Source: Planctomycetaceae bacterium
Lineage (GTDB): Bacteria > Planctomycetota > Planctomycetia > Planctomycetales > Planctomycetaceae
Direction of reading: 5' to 3'
Assembly (NCBI GenBank): GCA_020638955.1
Contig: JACKHO010000001.1
Span: forward strand, 930,001 to 994,000
DNA length: 64,000 nucleotides
In this document: positions 25,701 to 34,513 of the stretch, piece after piece
Position numbering within the stretch: the stretch's first letter is position 1
Layout of the letters: each line of letters starts with the position of its first letter
Notes under the pieces: generated by a model
Told to the model about the DNA's origin: nothing
Databases searched by the model: none
What the model saw: only the letters and a program-made list of their open reading frames with translations
Position numbers and translations under genes: made by a program

Positions 25701-28496
25701 ATCGCGAGCGATGATCAATTCGTGGCCCGCTTCAAGAGTACGGTACGCAGGCGCGACCTCCAGGAGATGATCTGGGATTGTTGACTCCTGCGGTGGCGTA
25801 TCGTGACGCTGCCTTAACAGCGACGAGACCGCACGATGCGTCAGGCCTGCATCGGCGGCATATTGGGCATCGGCATCACGTCGGTTTTGTGTGAGCTCTC
25901 GACGCGAACGCAACTGCTCGATACTCCAACGATGCTGCAAATCCGTTTCCGCGGCAAATCGCTCCGCCTTCCCCAGCAGTGTTCGGCCTTCTTCCGAATC
26001 GTTCGAGGCCGTTGCCATAGACGCCAGCCGGTTTTCCTGGCGGGTCGCCTGACCCATTTCATTGATGGGGACATAGAGACTGCCCGATCGATTTACGAAA
26101 TCGCGACGAACATTCACGATGCGGTCCGGCAGGTTCCCTTCGACAACATCCATACGTTGCCGATCCTTCAGTTCCCTCAGGAAATCCTGCGACACGCGCT
26201 GCAACTCGGCAAGTTTCTCTTCCGATTCCGTTGCATCCTGCATTCGCAGACGCTGCGATTCAGCCCAGTTCACCAGTTTCCGCATTTGGTCTTTGAGCGA
26301 CTGGGGCAGTCGATCACGCTGTTGTTCAATGACGCGGTTGAGCAGTTGCAACTGGTTAATGACGAGCGTTTCCTGACGCAACAGCCGATTCCAGGTTTGC
26401 GTCGGACTATCGACAACCTGTTGCTGTTGCTGCAACAGGGCATCGAGATCGGCAGCAATTCCAGCCAAAAAGTTGTGCGACATGAGCAACTGGTAGTGAG
26501 TCGACGTCGTTCGCGCATCCTCGGCAATGCGTTTGAAGGTTCGCTTCAAGCGGGCCAAATCTTCGGTACGTCCCGCTTCATCAGCATGCTCCATGGCTGT
26601 CAGCAAATATGCCGCCATGTGTGCATGCTCGTTTTCGATGCGGGCAATAACACGTCCAGTCAGATCGAGGTCATATGCGTCGGCACCGGCGGGCATTGCC
26701 TGCTCCACCTCCTGGATTTTCTCCAGCAATGCCCCAGCTTGTGTCCTCTGAGTGGTGGCCAGTTCCAGCAATATTGTCCCGTCAGCTGACTTCTGTTCTT
26801 CGGTTCGCTCAGCCAGGCCCAGGCGATCAACTGCTTCGCTAGCCAACGTCTCCTGTTCTTCCATCAAATCGGCGAACCGTTTGAGTTCGTCGAACAGACT
26901 GACTTTCTGCTCCATAACAACGTGACGCTGCGGATCGAAATCGGGAGCAGCGATGATGACGCGAAGTGGAATCGATTCACCGATATTCCCCTTCCGATCG
27001 GTCGCTACCAGTCTCGTTAGAATCTGATCGCCCGTTTTCAGTTTGTAATCGAGTAAATCCCAATCCCAGGCGGCGGCGACACGTCGCCCTTCGGTTTCAT
27101 CTGAAGGTTGTGCGTCTAGTGAGACGGTCTGCCATTCGCGACCATTCACGGAGATTTGCTGCTCAAGGCTGACAACCGGCAAGTCATCCTCAGCCATTCC
27201 CTTCAGAGCCAGGATATCGTTAGGGGGAAGAAGCAGAGTCGGTTCCTGTTGGTCAACGAAACCGGCTTTCGGAATGAGGTCGGGAAGCGGACGAATTTCG
27301 TACTTCGGACTGAAGATGTTCTCGAATCCGGTTTCCTCCGAAACCAAATGCACCTTGTAGACGGCGGCAGCGGATACCGGCACCTTGGCCGTCCACTGAA
27401 CCACTTCGCCAGACTTGGAGCGACTTCCAACCGGCGTGAGTGGTACGACCTGTACCTCGTCGGATTCTGAATTGGAAATTCGCAGTTCGGCCGTTGATAC
27501 ATCCTGGTCGAGATCGAGAACCATTTCACTGTCCGTCCCCTCCAGTACAATCAAATCGCCATGAGTCTCCGTGACCGTTTCGTCGGCGAGTTGGGCGTAC
27601 GTGGGAAAATGGTACGATTTGTGAAAGGCGAGTACGTGGGGACGTGAACGAGTTTCAATTCGAAACCGTTGGGTAATGGCGTCTCCGGCCAGAATGCGAT
27701 ATTCAATGGCTTCATCGCCCACGTGAATGTTCGCCGAGAATTCCGTCGCAGTCAGGCCGCGCATGGTATGACGGACAGTGCCTTGTGTTGGCGTCTCGGT
27801 TTCGAGCGTAACTTCATCAACGCTTCCGCCGGTCACATCCACCACCACCGCGACAGTTTCATCTTCTGCCATGATGAGCGAATGCGGCGTTGGTTCGAGA
27901 ACTTCCACATGAATTCGCGAAACGCGCGCGATGTTGGCTCCGGGCAGAATTGCACGTACGGCAAGTTGTTGAATTCGCTCATTCCCAGAGGTCAGCAACC
28001 ATCCGACCATGCCTACTACAAACACCGCCGCCACGACCCACATCGCCACGAGTCGAAAAGGTAAGAGATTCGGCACCTGCACCCGAGCCATTTGTTCCGC
28101 AACTTTTCCCTGCAGCAGACTACGGAAAACTGGCGAATCGTGAATTGCTGTGGGATCGTCAGTGGCCAGCTCCACAGCGGAGAGCAAATTCTCGCGTAGC
28201 TCGGGCTCGACATGTTCCACTTGCTGGGCGATTTCTTCCCGCGCTGGTCGGTACATGAGTCGCCGCAACCCTGTCAGCCACACGGCGACAATCACTCCGG
28301 CGTACACAGCACCACTCAAGTACCAGCGGGTACTGTCGGCCAGCAGCCAGTACCAGTCGATGAACGCCACAATTGCCATGCCGACGACGAATGCCAACAG
28401 ACCGGCACAAATTCCACGTGCCAATATCAAGCGAAGTCGACGACTCCGAAACTGCAGCAGTTTTCGAGTGACCAGCGGATCGAGATTGACGCTCAT
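22779..28496 (-). CDS. DUF4175-type giant membrane/coiled-coil protein
   Basis: About 1905 residues. The start at 28496 is supported by AAGAGGCGACG upstream; the longer frame overlaps the preceding gene. Two hydrophobic segments lie near residues 23-65 (GLLAFVVGMAIVAFIDWYW and GAVYAGVIVAVWL) and a third near 150-165 (VAMWVVAAVFVVGMVGWLL). A beta-rich extracytoplasmic part follows up to about residue 530. More than 1000 residues of Gln/Ala/Glu-rich coiled coil come next, then a Gly/Pro/Gln-rich linker (about 1700-1800) and a short conserved tail ending in YFRVIAERAKKK. DUF4175-like proteins sit with VWA and MoxR genes in planctomycete operons; the function is unknown. The shape suggests an envelope-spanning or cell-wall-free scaffold. 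Confidence 0.7.
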   Translation of the reverse strand: MSVNLDPLVTRKLLQFRSRRLRLILARGICAGLLAFVVGMAIVAFIDWYWLLADSTRWYLSGAVYAGVIVAVWLTGLRRLMYRPAREEIAQQVEHVEPELRENLLSAVELATDDPTAIHDSPVFRSLLQGKVAEQMARVQVPNLLPFRLVAMWVVAAVFVVGMVGWLLTSGNERIQQLAVRAILPGANIARVSRIHVEVLEPTPHSLIMAEDETVAVVVDVTGGSVDEVTLETETPTQGTVRHTMRGLTATEFSANIHVGDEAIEYRILAGDAITQRFRIETRSRPHVLAFHKSYHFPTYAQLADETVTETHGDLIVLEGTDSEMVLDLDQDVSTAELRISNSESDEVQVVPLTPVGSRSKSGEVVQWTAKVPVSAAAVYKVHLVSEETGFENIFSPKYEIRPLPDLIPKAGFVDQQEPTLLLPPNDILALKGMAEDDLPVVSLEQQISVNGREWQTVSLDAQPSDETEGRRVAAAWDWDLLDYKLKTGDQILTRLVATDRKGNIGESIPLRVIIAAPDFDPQRHVVMEQKVSLFDELKRFADLMEEQETLASEAVDRLGLAERTEEQKSADGTILLELATTQRTQAGALLEKIQEVEQAMPAGADAYDLDLTGRVIARIENEHAHMAAYLLTAMEHADEAGRTEDLARLKRTFKRIAEDARTTSTHYQLLMSHNFLAGIAADLDALLQQQQQVVDSPTQTWNRLLRQETLVINQLQLLNRVIEQQRDRLPQSLKDQMRKLVNWAESQRLRMQDATESEEKLAELQRVSQDFLRELKDRQRMDVVEGNLPDRIVNVRRDFVNRSGSLYVPINEMGQATRQENRLASMATASNDSEEGRTLLGKAERFAAETDLQHRWSIEQLRSRRELTQNRRDADAQYAADAGLTHRAVSSLLRQRHDTPPQESTIPDHLLEVAPAYRTLEAGHELIIARDALNVLLNLERWGSQKFSSHIEQPRQWDVVQHAMELASERLQQAGVERTHVDNLNQVRWSEPVREAGRKIVERRWRREAMVGAGHELVELRDNLSKVVQDVEPVMAEARAVIAKYAPTIPEMARQAADDLREMEKETTLTADLAEQNPSPQTEQQLAELEERQDAINAQIADLFAALIEDANSQNVLDEQQRERARDADDSIAMIQEPAEQMNRALEQAAQSNVGEQQAQELAQAAERQEQTAEALELVAEHFGRLDEGLDIAESRAELRQAEQELGIARQMEQRFEGAEQLAEMANQSTDELLSELEEELQRNPAMQQALSEIAQDTLQEARNSLEYAANDDQEIQRANERADAQFQLKKRELAEDLRQMGAEAARLSRELVAQANQAASQGKSPEAQQKLAETQQKLNAAAEKANAAREEQLLHDLAQSAQEAQAALTEAGEALKQAKEQTAAGQETEIHADEKARASQQQAWERNRQQFQDQQKRTEDQLTKQAEDAKKRAEQAVRNAENQLAAADRRVEQAQNQLNQSPEDGGRQAALANEQRRQAEERQRVAQAKRAQERAEQNLDQAKQRGDVVNNRDKSPLAKPNPATQLADQYAAEAMQNVEQLQSRAAELAESANFGNELTPPQNQLASANERQGQITRDVQQAADDVARAARHERRLDNMAAATPLQQAAEDIQRVAQNESTMAEQQLQSAINEAQLAAEANQAEGQGSPPLGNEPQPNGQPQRAEALKAQTAAATAENAIQQQADQLTGVLEPLLAANEASGEPQSGDAAAPNGTTPMGEGQGQPPTGTGEAGQQPPPSGQGGSPMPPPSGNGQPSFTPEELAQGQQLAQMLDELDRQAAAAAATASQQQPGQTPTSPSRLDSLAQAAQSQQSAAAAARTRAQQQAAQSLGQGTQSEGEPPLTGPESEFDVANVDRSDDANWGKLRSKSAEDLSNGRSEAVSEDYRKSVEAYFRVIAERAKKK

Positions 28497-28597
28497 CGTC
28501 GCCTCTTTGCGAATTTCAAATGACGAAACACTTCGAGGATTCATTGTCCAAGGACTGGACAGGCTGGCCAACCTCTTTGAAACTGGCCGAAACGTAA

Positions 28598-31357
28598 CTA
28601 CAGCAATCCGGCACGCTTTCTCAGGAGCCACTCCAGAGAAAGTAACAGGACCATTGCACCAAACCACCAATAACTTTGCCAAATCACCGTTGTGGACTCG
28701 ACCACACGACCGCTGCTGAGCGGTTCGAGCAGTTCGGGAAGTTTACTCAACTCTTCTTCACGGAGATAGACGCCTCCAGAGGCATTGGCCATCTCCTGAA
28801 GGAGCTCAATGTTGACCGCAGTCTGATTCATTTCCGCCGTTTCAGGTGGCCGCACGACAAACTCGCTGCGTGCTTTCAAAGCGGTGGAACTGTATCCGGC
28901 CGCCCGAACGGAAACTTCGTAATCTCCCTCGCCCAGACTCGCCGACCTGCCCGTATACATCCCCGGCACATTTTCGTCCGCAGTCAAACCAACAGTCCCG
29001 ACGATTTCGCCGTCTTTCCAAATCAAGGCATCGACTGTTGCACTGCTGTTTGGCAGTCCGTCCAACCCCAACAGTTGAACGCGTAAATTGACACTTTCTC
29101 CTGCCGCATAGCTGATTGCTCCACTGTCGATCGAGACGAAATCGTCGCTGACGGCAAACGGCTTGGGCATGACGAACTTCGCCAGTTGATTCCAGACGCG
29201 CTGATGCCAGGTGTCGGCCGCCTTGTATCGCCAACGCCACGTTTCATCGAATGCCAGGTACAACACCTTCCCGGCACCGAAGCGTTGCCACACCATTGCC
29301 GGGTGCGGCTGACCATTGACCTCAGCTTCGACGAGTGTCTCTGCCCCCGGCAGTGATTTCACAGGCACAAGCGAGTGCGGTGCAGGTAATTCCGTCCAAA
29401 AGCGACGATTCGGCGTCTCTTCCGCCATCAGGCGTAGCGCGGGATTTGATGCCCCTTTGGGGGTCAGTTGCAAGGTTGATGGTTTTGCGGCGAGCGGAGT
29501 GTCGCTCCACTCGACCGGGAGCAGACTCCCCAAATTCTGTTCGGACAATTGCTTGAGCGTACCGCGCTGTCCATCGACGAAGATCAACCCACCACCGCGA
29601 ATTTCAACGAATTCCCGGAGCCACTGCAGCTCATGCGGAGAAAACAGGTCGGGAGAAATTTCGCCAAAGATGACTAACTCATACCCGAACAAGGCCTCGC
29701 GACTGGGAGGGAATTGGCCATCATGCTCGCCACGCGGAAGTGATTCAACATCAGTCCCCGCGCCAGCAACGACCGTGTTGACCCGCCATCGATCATCTCT
29801 TTCGAAAGCATTTCGTAAATAACGCGTCTCCCACCGCGACCGACCATCTAGAATCAGGACGCTGTCGCTTTGCAGGACGGCTGCCAGTTTCATGCGGCGG
29901 CTGTTATTGCCAGTTTCCGATTCATCGGCCAGTGGTGAGATAGACGCCGTCAATTGAAGTGGCAACACATGCATTTGGACATCTGAATCGAACTGGGCGC
30001 CGAGTCTGTCCACCAACTCTTCGATCCCAAAATCGAACTCGACTCGACGTTCCGCCACATTCTGTGTCAACAACTGTTGCTGCCACAGCAGTTCGTCTTC
30101 ATAACGAATTTCTGCGACGAATGGTTTTCCCGGCGAGACCGAATCATGAATTGTCATGACGCCACGGATGCGATCCTTCGCGAAGGCTAGTTCCGGGTGC
30201 TCAAGACTCACTAGCGCCAGGTCCGCAGCCGGTTCAGTCGCCCCCATGCCGACACAGTAAAACGCCACTCCCTGTTTTCCGAGCAAGCGTGCCGTCTGTA
30301 ATGGTGAGGGTCCGGCGTTGTGCTGACCATCGGTGAGTAGCACGATTGCGGTCTGCGGCTGTCCAGTTGCGATGGCTGTTGCCTCGCCTGCATCCGAATT
30401 ATTCGATGCCGCCACTCCCTGCTGATTCGCAGCAATTCCTGAGCTTAAGTCGGTCAAGGAAAAGAAGGAATCGCCTTCGTTCTCCAATTCGGGACCATTG
30501 GACTCGGAGGCAAACGACAATGGCAGTTCAACGGCCTGCTCGCCTTTCAACTGTTTCAGGCTGACTTCATGCTTTTGCCGAAGTTGCGCAAGCAGGTCAC
30601 CCTGGCCCGCGTCCAGCCCTAGTTCAGCGCGCCGCCAGCGGGAAGTTTCATCAAAGAGTGTCAGAGCCGATTCAATGGAATGATCTCCAGCCCGGAGACG
30701 TACCTGCAGAGACTCCTCGAATTCACTGCGAAGTTCCGCTTCGAGTTCGTTGCAGACCCCGGCCAACTGCGTCAGTTGCTCGGTCGTGACTGACGAGTCT
30801 CCAGCAATGTTCGCGAGTGGCTCCAACACCTCGGAACGCATTCGACTCGCGATGTTTGGTGTCAGCTCGGGCAGAGTGGCTGTCAGTTTCTGTGCAAATA
30901 CGGCGGCCGCCTGCGTCACAGGTTCTGCATCTGGAGTCGCCATGCTGCCAAGATTCTCAATTAGCTCACGGCTTGCTAGGGCGAGTTCATCCGCAGCATC
31001 AATGAGTGTGGTGTCGATTGTGCCTGGAGTAATCCAACCGAGCGCCTCGACATTTCGCAGCTTACGTCCCAGCGGCATTTGTCGGTCGTGCAGCGACATG
31101 CTGGATGAAGCGTCCACATAAATCTGAACGCGCCCCAGTTCACCAATCGTCTTCCGATGCTGTAGTACTGGCCCCGTCAACAGCATGATTCCAAGAAAGA
31201 ACGCCAGCGACCGTAGCGCGGGCAGGATCCAGCGCAGGTGCTTTGGCAAGTCGAAGCTCTCGCTGTTGTAATACCTCCACGACAACACAGCCACAACGAC
31301 TGACAGCAGCCCACCGATCCAGGCAGGTAACTCTCCCGTGAACTGAAGACTGGTCAT
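28598..31357 (-). CDS. VWA / glutamine-amidotransferase-like membrane protein
   Basis: 919 residues from the ATG that overlaps the upstream stop (ATGA). Two N-terminal membrane helices (about 12-30 and 45-62) precede a von Willebrand A domain whose MIDAS motif DASSSMS sits at 82-88. The next VWA strand, AIVLLTDGQHNAG, comes only ~255 residues later, so a long helical insert splits the domain. A class-I amidotransferase-like domain follows (VLILDGRSRWETRYLRNAF, then YELVIFGEISPDLF and GGGLIFVDGQRG); no catalytic Cys triad is apparent. A beta-domain and a last membrane helix (WFGAMVLLLSLEWLL) end the chain. It probably forms a membrane assembly with the next VWA protein under MoxR control. Confidence 0.8.
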   Translation of the reverse strand: MTSLQFTGELPAWIGGLLSVVVAVLSWRYYNSESFDLPKHLRWILPALRSLAFFLGIMLLTGPVLQHRKTIGELGRVQIYVDASSSMSLHDRQMPLGRKLRNVEALGWITPGTIDTTLIDAADELALASRELIENLGSMATPDAEPVTQAAAVFAQKLTATLPELTPNIASRMRSEVLEPLANIAGDSSVTTEQLTQLAGVCNELEAELRSEFEESLQVRLRAGDHSIESALTLFDETSRWRRAELGLDAGQGDLLAQLRQKHEVSLKQLKGEQAVELPLSFASESNGPELENEGDSFFSLTDLSSGIAANQQGVAASNNSDAGEATAIATGQPQTAIVLLTDGQHNAGPSPLQTARLLGKQGVAFYCVGMGATEPAADLALVSLEHPELAFAKDRIRGVMTIHDSVSPGKPFVAEIRYEDELLWQQQLLTQNVAERRVEFDFGIEELVDRLGAQFDSDVQMHVLPLQLTASISPLADESETGNNSRRMKLAAVLQSDSVLILDGRSRWETRYLRNAFERDDRWRVNTVVAGAGTDVESLPRGEHDGQFPPSREALFGYELVIFGEISPDLFSPHELQWLREFVEIRGGGLIFVDGQRGTLKQLSEQNLGSLLPVEWSDTPLAAKPSTLQLTPKGASNPALRLMAEETPNRRFWTELPAPHSLVPVKSLPGAETLVEAEVNGQPHPAMVWQRFGAGKVLYLAFDETWRWRYKAADTWHQRVWNQLAKFVMPKPFAVSDDFVSIDSGAISYAAGESVNLRVQLLGLDGLPNSSATVDALIWKDGEIVGTVGLTADENVPGMYTGRSASLGEGDYEVSVRAAGYSSTALKARSEFVVRPPETAEMNQTAVNIELLQEMANASGGVYLREEELSKLPELLEPLSSGRVVESTTVIWQSYWWFGAMVLLLSLEWLLRKRAGLL

Positions 31358-33522
31358 GCGTGAACCCTTGCAAAGCGCTGCTGCAGAATGAGTTCCAGGA
31401 CCATGAGACAGAGAAAGCCCATGAGGAAATAGCGCCAAATCTCGCGACCATGTCGCCGCAACTGGTCTTGCTGCAGATATTCCTCCGATGACTTCACCAG
31501 CGACGAACCAAGCGTTTCAGACAGGGATACGAGAGATTCTTCATTAAGCGTTTCCAGGTCCGACTCATTGCGAGAGGTCTCTGCCACGAAGTGGATGGTC
31601 TCCGTCGACGGCAACGACATGGAGTAAATTCCGGGTCTTTGTGTCTGATCGAATCGGGCAAGTACAGTTTTCCCTTCCTCCACAGTTTGCAAGGTGCGAC
31701 GCGAACCGTCGGGAGTGACCATCGAGAGTGTCGTTCCAGAATCAGTGGCATTCAAAATCGCCACAGCGGGATCGCCGGTCGAAATGTTTCTAGGCGGTAC
31801 CAATCCCGAAGCCATGGTCGTTATGAGTTGCTGCATGAGAGGGACGTAGAATGGACGCAACGGCAAATCAGTCCAATCTGCGTCGCAGGTGGATGCAAAT
31901 TGAATGACGTTCCCCTCGCCAAATCGTTGCTCCAACAGCAATGGATCCCCCGTATCGAGCCGTGCCAGGACCGATGATTCGGCGGAGTTCTCAGATGATT
32001 CCGCTGCAATTGGTTCTAACTTCATCCAGCGACGGAATTCCCCTTTGGAAAGATCACCGTTCGCTGGCGCATTGAAGAACTCCATGGATGGATGATCGAA
32101 ATGACCAGCCACAATTCGGGCTGTTGGCCCTTGATTGTCAACCTGTCCCTGCACTTCGCCGAATGACGCGGGAAGCAGTCCGGCACCTTGTGCAAACAGT
32201 CGCTCGTGGTACCAGTTCCGATCAATTCGATCTCCCGCAGTGACCAGTAGTGCGCCGCCCTCTTCAACATAGGCGACCAAATCCTCCAACTGTGCGTCAT
32301 CCAGTTTGGCAACGTTCGCGAGCACAACCACCTGACAGGTCTGCAGCAGCTCTTCATTGACCAAGTTTGGCTTTACCGTCTGCGTCTCGACAAGATCGGC
32401 CAGTCGTACCCGACCAAAGGTAAATGGTGTCAGTGCGATGGAAAGGAAATCGGTCTCGCTCTCCAAAGCGGCGGCCCGCTGGTCGCCATCGACCAGCAGC
32501 ACCTTGATTTTGTCCCAAATGTTAATGGCCGCTGCCATGCGGTTATCCGTCGCCAATGCGTCATTGGCAGCCACCACGATTTCAACGGTGTGTGATCCCG
32601 CCATCTCGAATGAATACGGGAACAGCAACTGTGTACTGCTGTTGGCTGCGAGTGTCACCTGCGAAATGTCCGCTTCCTCGCCATCGATTCGCATGACCAC
32701 GCGGACGTTCTCCACAGGCGTCTTTCCATGGTTGCGAACCGTCGCCCTAACGTCGACTCGCTGTCCCACGCCAAACGCCCGCTGCGGAAACTCGATGGCA
32801 TCGACTGTGACATTGCCCGACGCGGGAACTCCAACGGGAATCAATGTCACGAACGGCGCGATATTCATGGTCTCCATTTGCTTCCGAATGGACGACTCAC
32901 CTCCAATCGGACTCCAGTCTGCCGGCTGAAAGTCGCTGATGATGACCAACTCCCGCCGCACTTGCGTCATGCCGGCAATTGTGGCCATGGCTTCATCAAT
33001 GGCCCCTTGCATATCGCTGGCACCGAATCCTGCCTGCTGCTGTTTGAGACGCCGTACGACGGCTCCGGAATCGAACATGGGCTGGTCAAAAAGTGGTGTC
33101 GGCTTACCTCCCGTCAGAATGACACTGATTTCCGATCCACGGCCAGTCGATTCAATGATTTCCGTCGCGGCAGTAACGGCATGCTCAAACCGAGTTCCAT
33201 TCGTGTCGACAGTGTCCATCGAATAGCTTGTGTCAAGAATGACCACCAGCGACACCGGTGCATCGCCTTCGAGTGCCTGTGCCCCCGTCAGCACCGGACG
33301 TGCCAGACACAGGGCGATGAGAATGGGAATAGCACACCGGATGAGCAACAGGATGAGCTGTTCAATTTGAAAGCGTCGATGATTGACCTTGATGACCGAC
33401 TCGAGCAAATGCATGGCACCCCACTCGACGGTCTTAAATCGACTCCGATTCAAAATGTGAATGATGAGCGGAATGAGAAATGCCGCTGCGCCAAACACGA
33501 GAATTTGATTGAGGAACGTCAC
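31354..33522 (-). CDS. BatA-type VWA membrane protein
   Basis: The protein has 722 residues. It starts at a GTG overlapping the DUF58 stop (GTGA). Residues 1-~75 are the BatA/aerotolerance N-terminal module: LVFGAAAFLIPLIIHILNRS, then EWGAMHLLESVIK and a second helix ending in LCLARPVL. A VWA domain follows (about 90-260) with an intact MIDAS DTSYS. The rest is a CARDB-like beta domain (VDVRATVRNHGKTPVENVRV), an amidotransferase-like fold (QVVVLANVAKLDDAQLEDL) and a C-terminal helix FLMGFLCLMVLELIL. Such proteins act with MoxR ATPases in folding or remodelling of envelope complexes. Overlaps on both sides indicate coupled translation. Confidence 0.85.
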   Translation of the reverse strand: MTFLNQILVFGAAAFLIPLIIHILNRSRFKTVEWGAMHLLESVIKVNHRRFQIEQLILLLIRCAIPILIALCLARPVLTGAQALEGDAPVSLVVILDTSYSMDTVDTNGTRFEHAVTAATEIIESTGRGSEISVILTGGKPTPLFDQPMFDSGAVVRRLKQQQAGFGASDMQGAIDEAMATIAGMTQVRRELVIISDFQPADWSPIGGESSIRKQMETMNIAPFVTLIPVGVPASGNVTVDAIEFPQRAFGVGQRVDVRATVRNHGKTPVENVRVVMRIDGEEADISQVTLAANSSTQLLFPYSFEMAGSHTVEIVVAANDALATDNRMAAAINIWDKIKVLLVDGDQRAAALESETDFLSIALTPFTFGRVRLADLVETQTVKPNLVNEELLQTCQVVVLANVAKLDDAQLEDLVAYVEEGGALLVTAGDRIDRNWYHERLFAQGAGLLPASFGEVQGQVDNQGPTARIVAGHFDHPSMEFFNAPANGDLSKGEFRRWMKLEPIAAESSENSAESSVLARLDTGDPLLLEQRFGEGNVIQFASTCDADWTDLPLRPFYVPLMQQLITTMASGLVPPRNISTGDPAVAILNATDSGTTLSMVTPDGSRRTLQTVEEGKTVLARFDQTQRPGIYSMSLPSTETIHFVAETSRNESDLETLNEESLVSLSETLGSSLVKSSEEYLQQDQLRRHGREIWRYFLMGFLCLMVLELILQQRFARVHA

Positions 33523-34424
33523 CTCGACTTCCTCCGTAGCGCCAAATACGCCGCGAGTGCCTCTGCGTACGGTTGGTCCGTTGTCATTGGTACGAGGCTA
33601 ATTCGATGGCGGTTGCATCCCTTCGCAAGTTGGTCACGGAAGATCGCCAGTTTTTCCAGATAGGCGCGCCGAATTTGTGCCGGATCAACAAGGTGCCGGT
33701 TCGTCGACGCTTCAAGCGATGCGAACTGAGTCCACTGTCGGAATGGAAAATCAAGCTCATCGGGGTCCCAAATCTGGAAGACGATGATTTCATGATTCGC
33801 GTGGCGAAAATGGGCCAGCGATTTCATTAACTGGTCAACGTCGCCAAACAAATCCGAAATGATGAGGAGCAAGCCTCGACGCTGAATCTTGGCGACCATT
33901 TGGCGAAAGACATCGCCGAGTTCCGTTTCCTTCTCCGGCTTCTGCAGTTGCAGCTCATTGACAATTGCCCGTAAATGTCGGGGTCGTGCCCGGGGCGGAA
34001 TGTATTTCTGCACCGTGTCATTAAACGTCACCAGTCCGACACTGTCCTGCTGGTTGAGCATTAGATAGGCGAGCGCCGCAGACAGGCGGACGGCATAGTC
34101 GTGCTTTGACACTCCTTGGCTGCGCGAGCCCGTGTAGGCCATGGAACCACTAGAGTCCAACAGGATTGTGCAACGCAAATTCGTCTCTTCTTCGTATTCG
34201 CGAATGAAGAGTCGGTCCGTCTTCCCGAAGAGTTTCCAGTCAATTGTTCGGATGTCGTCACCCGGAACGTACGACCTGTGCTCCTTGAACTCAACGCTGA
34301 ACCCTTTGTGCGGCGAGCGATGCAAGCCAGCACAAAATCCCTCCACGACCTGCCGTGCGAGCACTTGCAGATTTGCGAACTTCCCGATGTCATGCGACGT
34401 CAGAACGTCAGAAACGCGGGCCAT
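33519..34424 (-). CDS. DUF58 domain protein of the MoxR module
   Basis: 301 residues from the ATG at 34424; a TTG 12 nt earlier would extend it. The DUF58 core is clear: SVEFKEHRSYVPGDDIRTIDW (shown as SVEFKEHR then YVPGDDIRTIDW, about residues 43-65), then FIREYEEETN, and the VWA-like strand ILLDSSGSMAYTG near 90. A second conserved stretch RRGLLLIISDLFGD lies near 175. No membrane segment is present. DUF58 proteins accompany MoxR ATPases and BatA-like proteins, and are believed to act as adaptors between ATPase and substrate. The upstream moxR stop is 89 nt away. Confidence 0.88.
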   Translation of the reverse strand: MARVSDVLTSHDIGKFANLQVLARQVVEGFCAGLHRSPHKGFSVEFKEHRSYVPGDDIRTIDWKLFGKTDRLFIREYEEETNLRCTILLDSSGSMAYTGSRSQGVSKHDYAVRLSAALAYLMLNQQDSVGLVTFNDTVQKYIPPRARPRHLRAIVNELQLQKPEKETELGDVFRQMVAKIQRRGLLLIISDLFGDVDQLMKSLAHFRHANHEIIVFQIWDPDELDFPFRQWTQFASLEASTNRHLVDPAQIRRAYLEKLAIFRDQLAKGCNRHRISLVPMTTDQPYAEALAAYLALRRKSR

Positions 34425-34513
34425 GTCTGGGAACAACCTGAATCAGAATGAGGAGTGAATGCACAAACTTGTGAAGCACTTGACCAAAACTCGACGGACG
34501 TGCAAGGACGACA

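Noticed and set aside
32728..33663. 311-aa plus-strand frame
   Set aside because: Opposite to the BatA-type gene and the end of the DUF58 gene, both with firm motifs.
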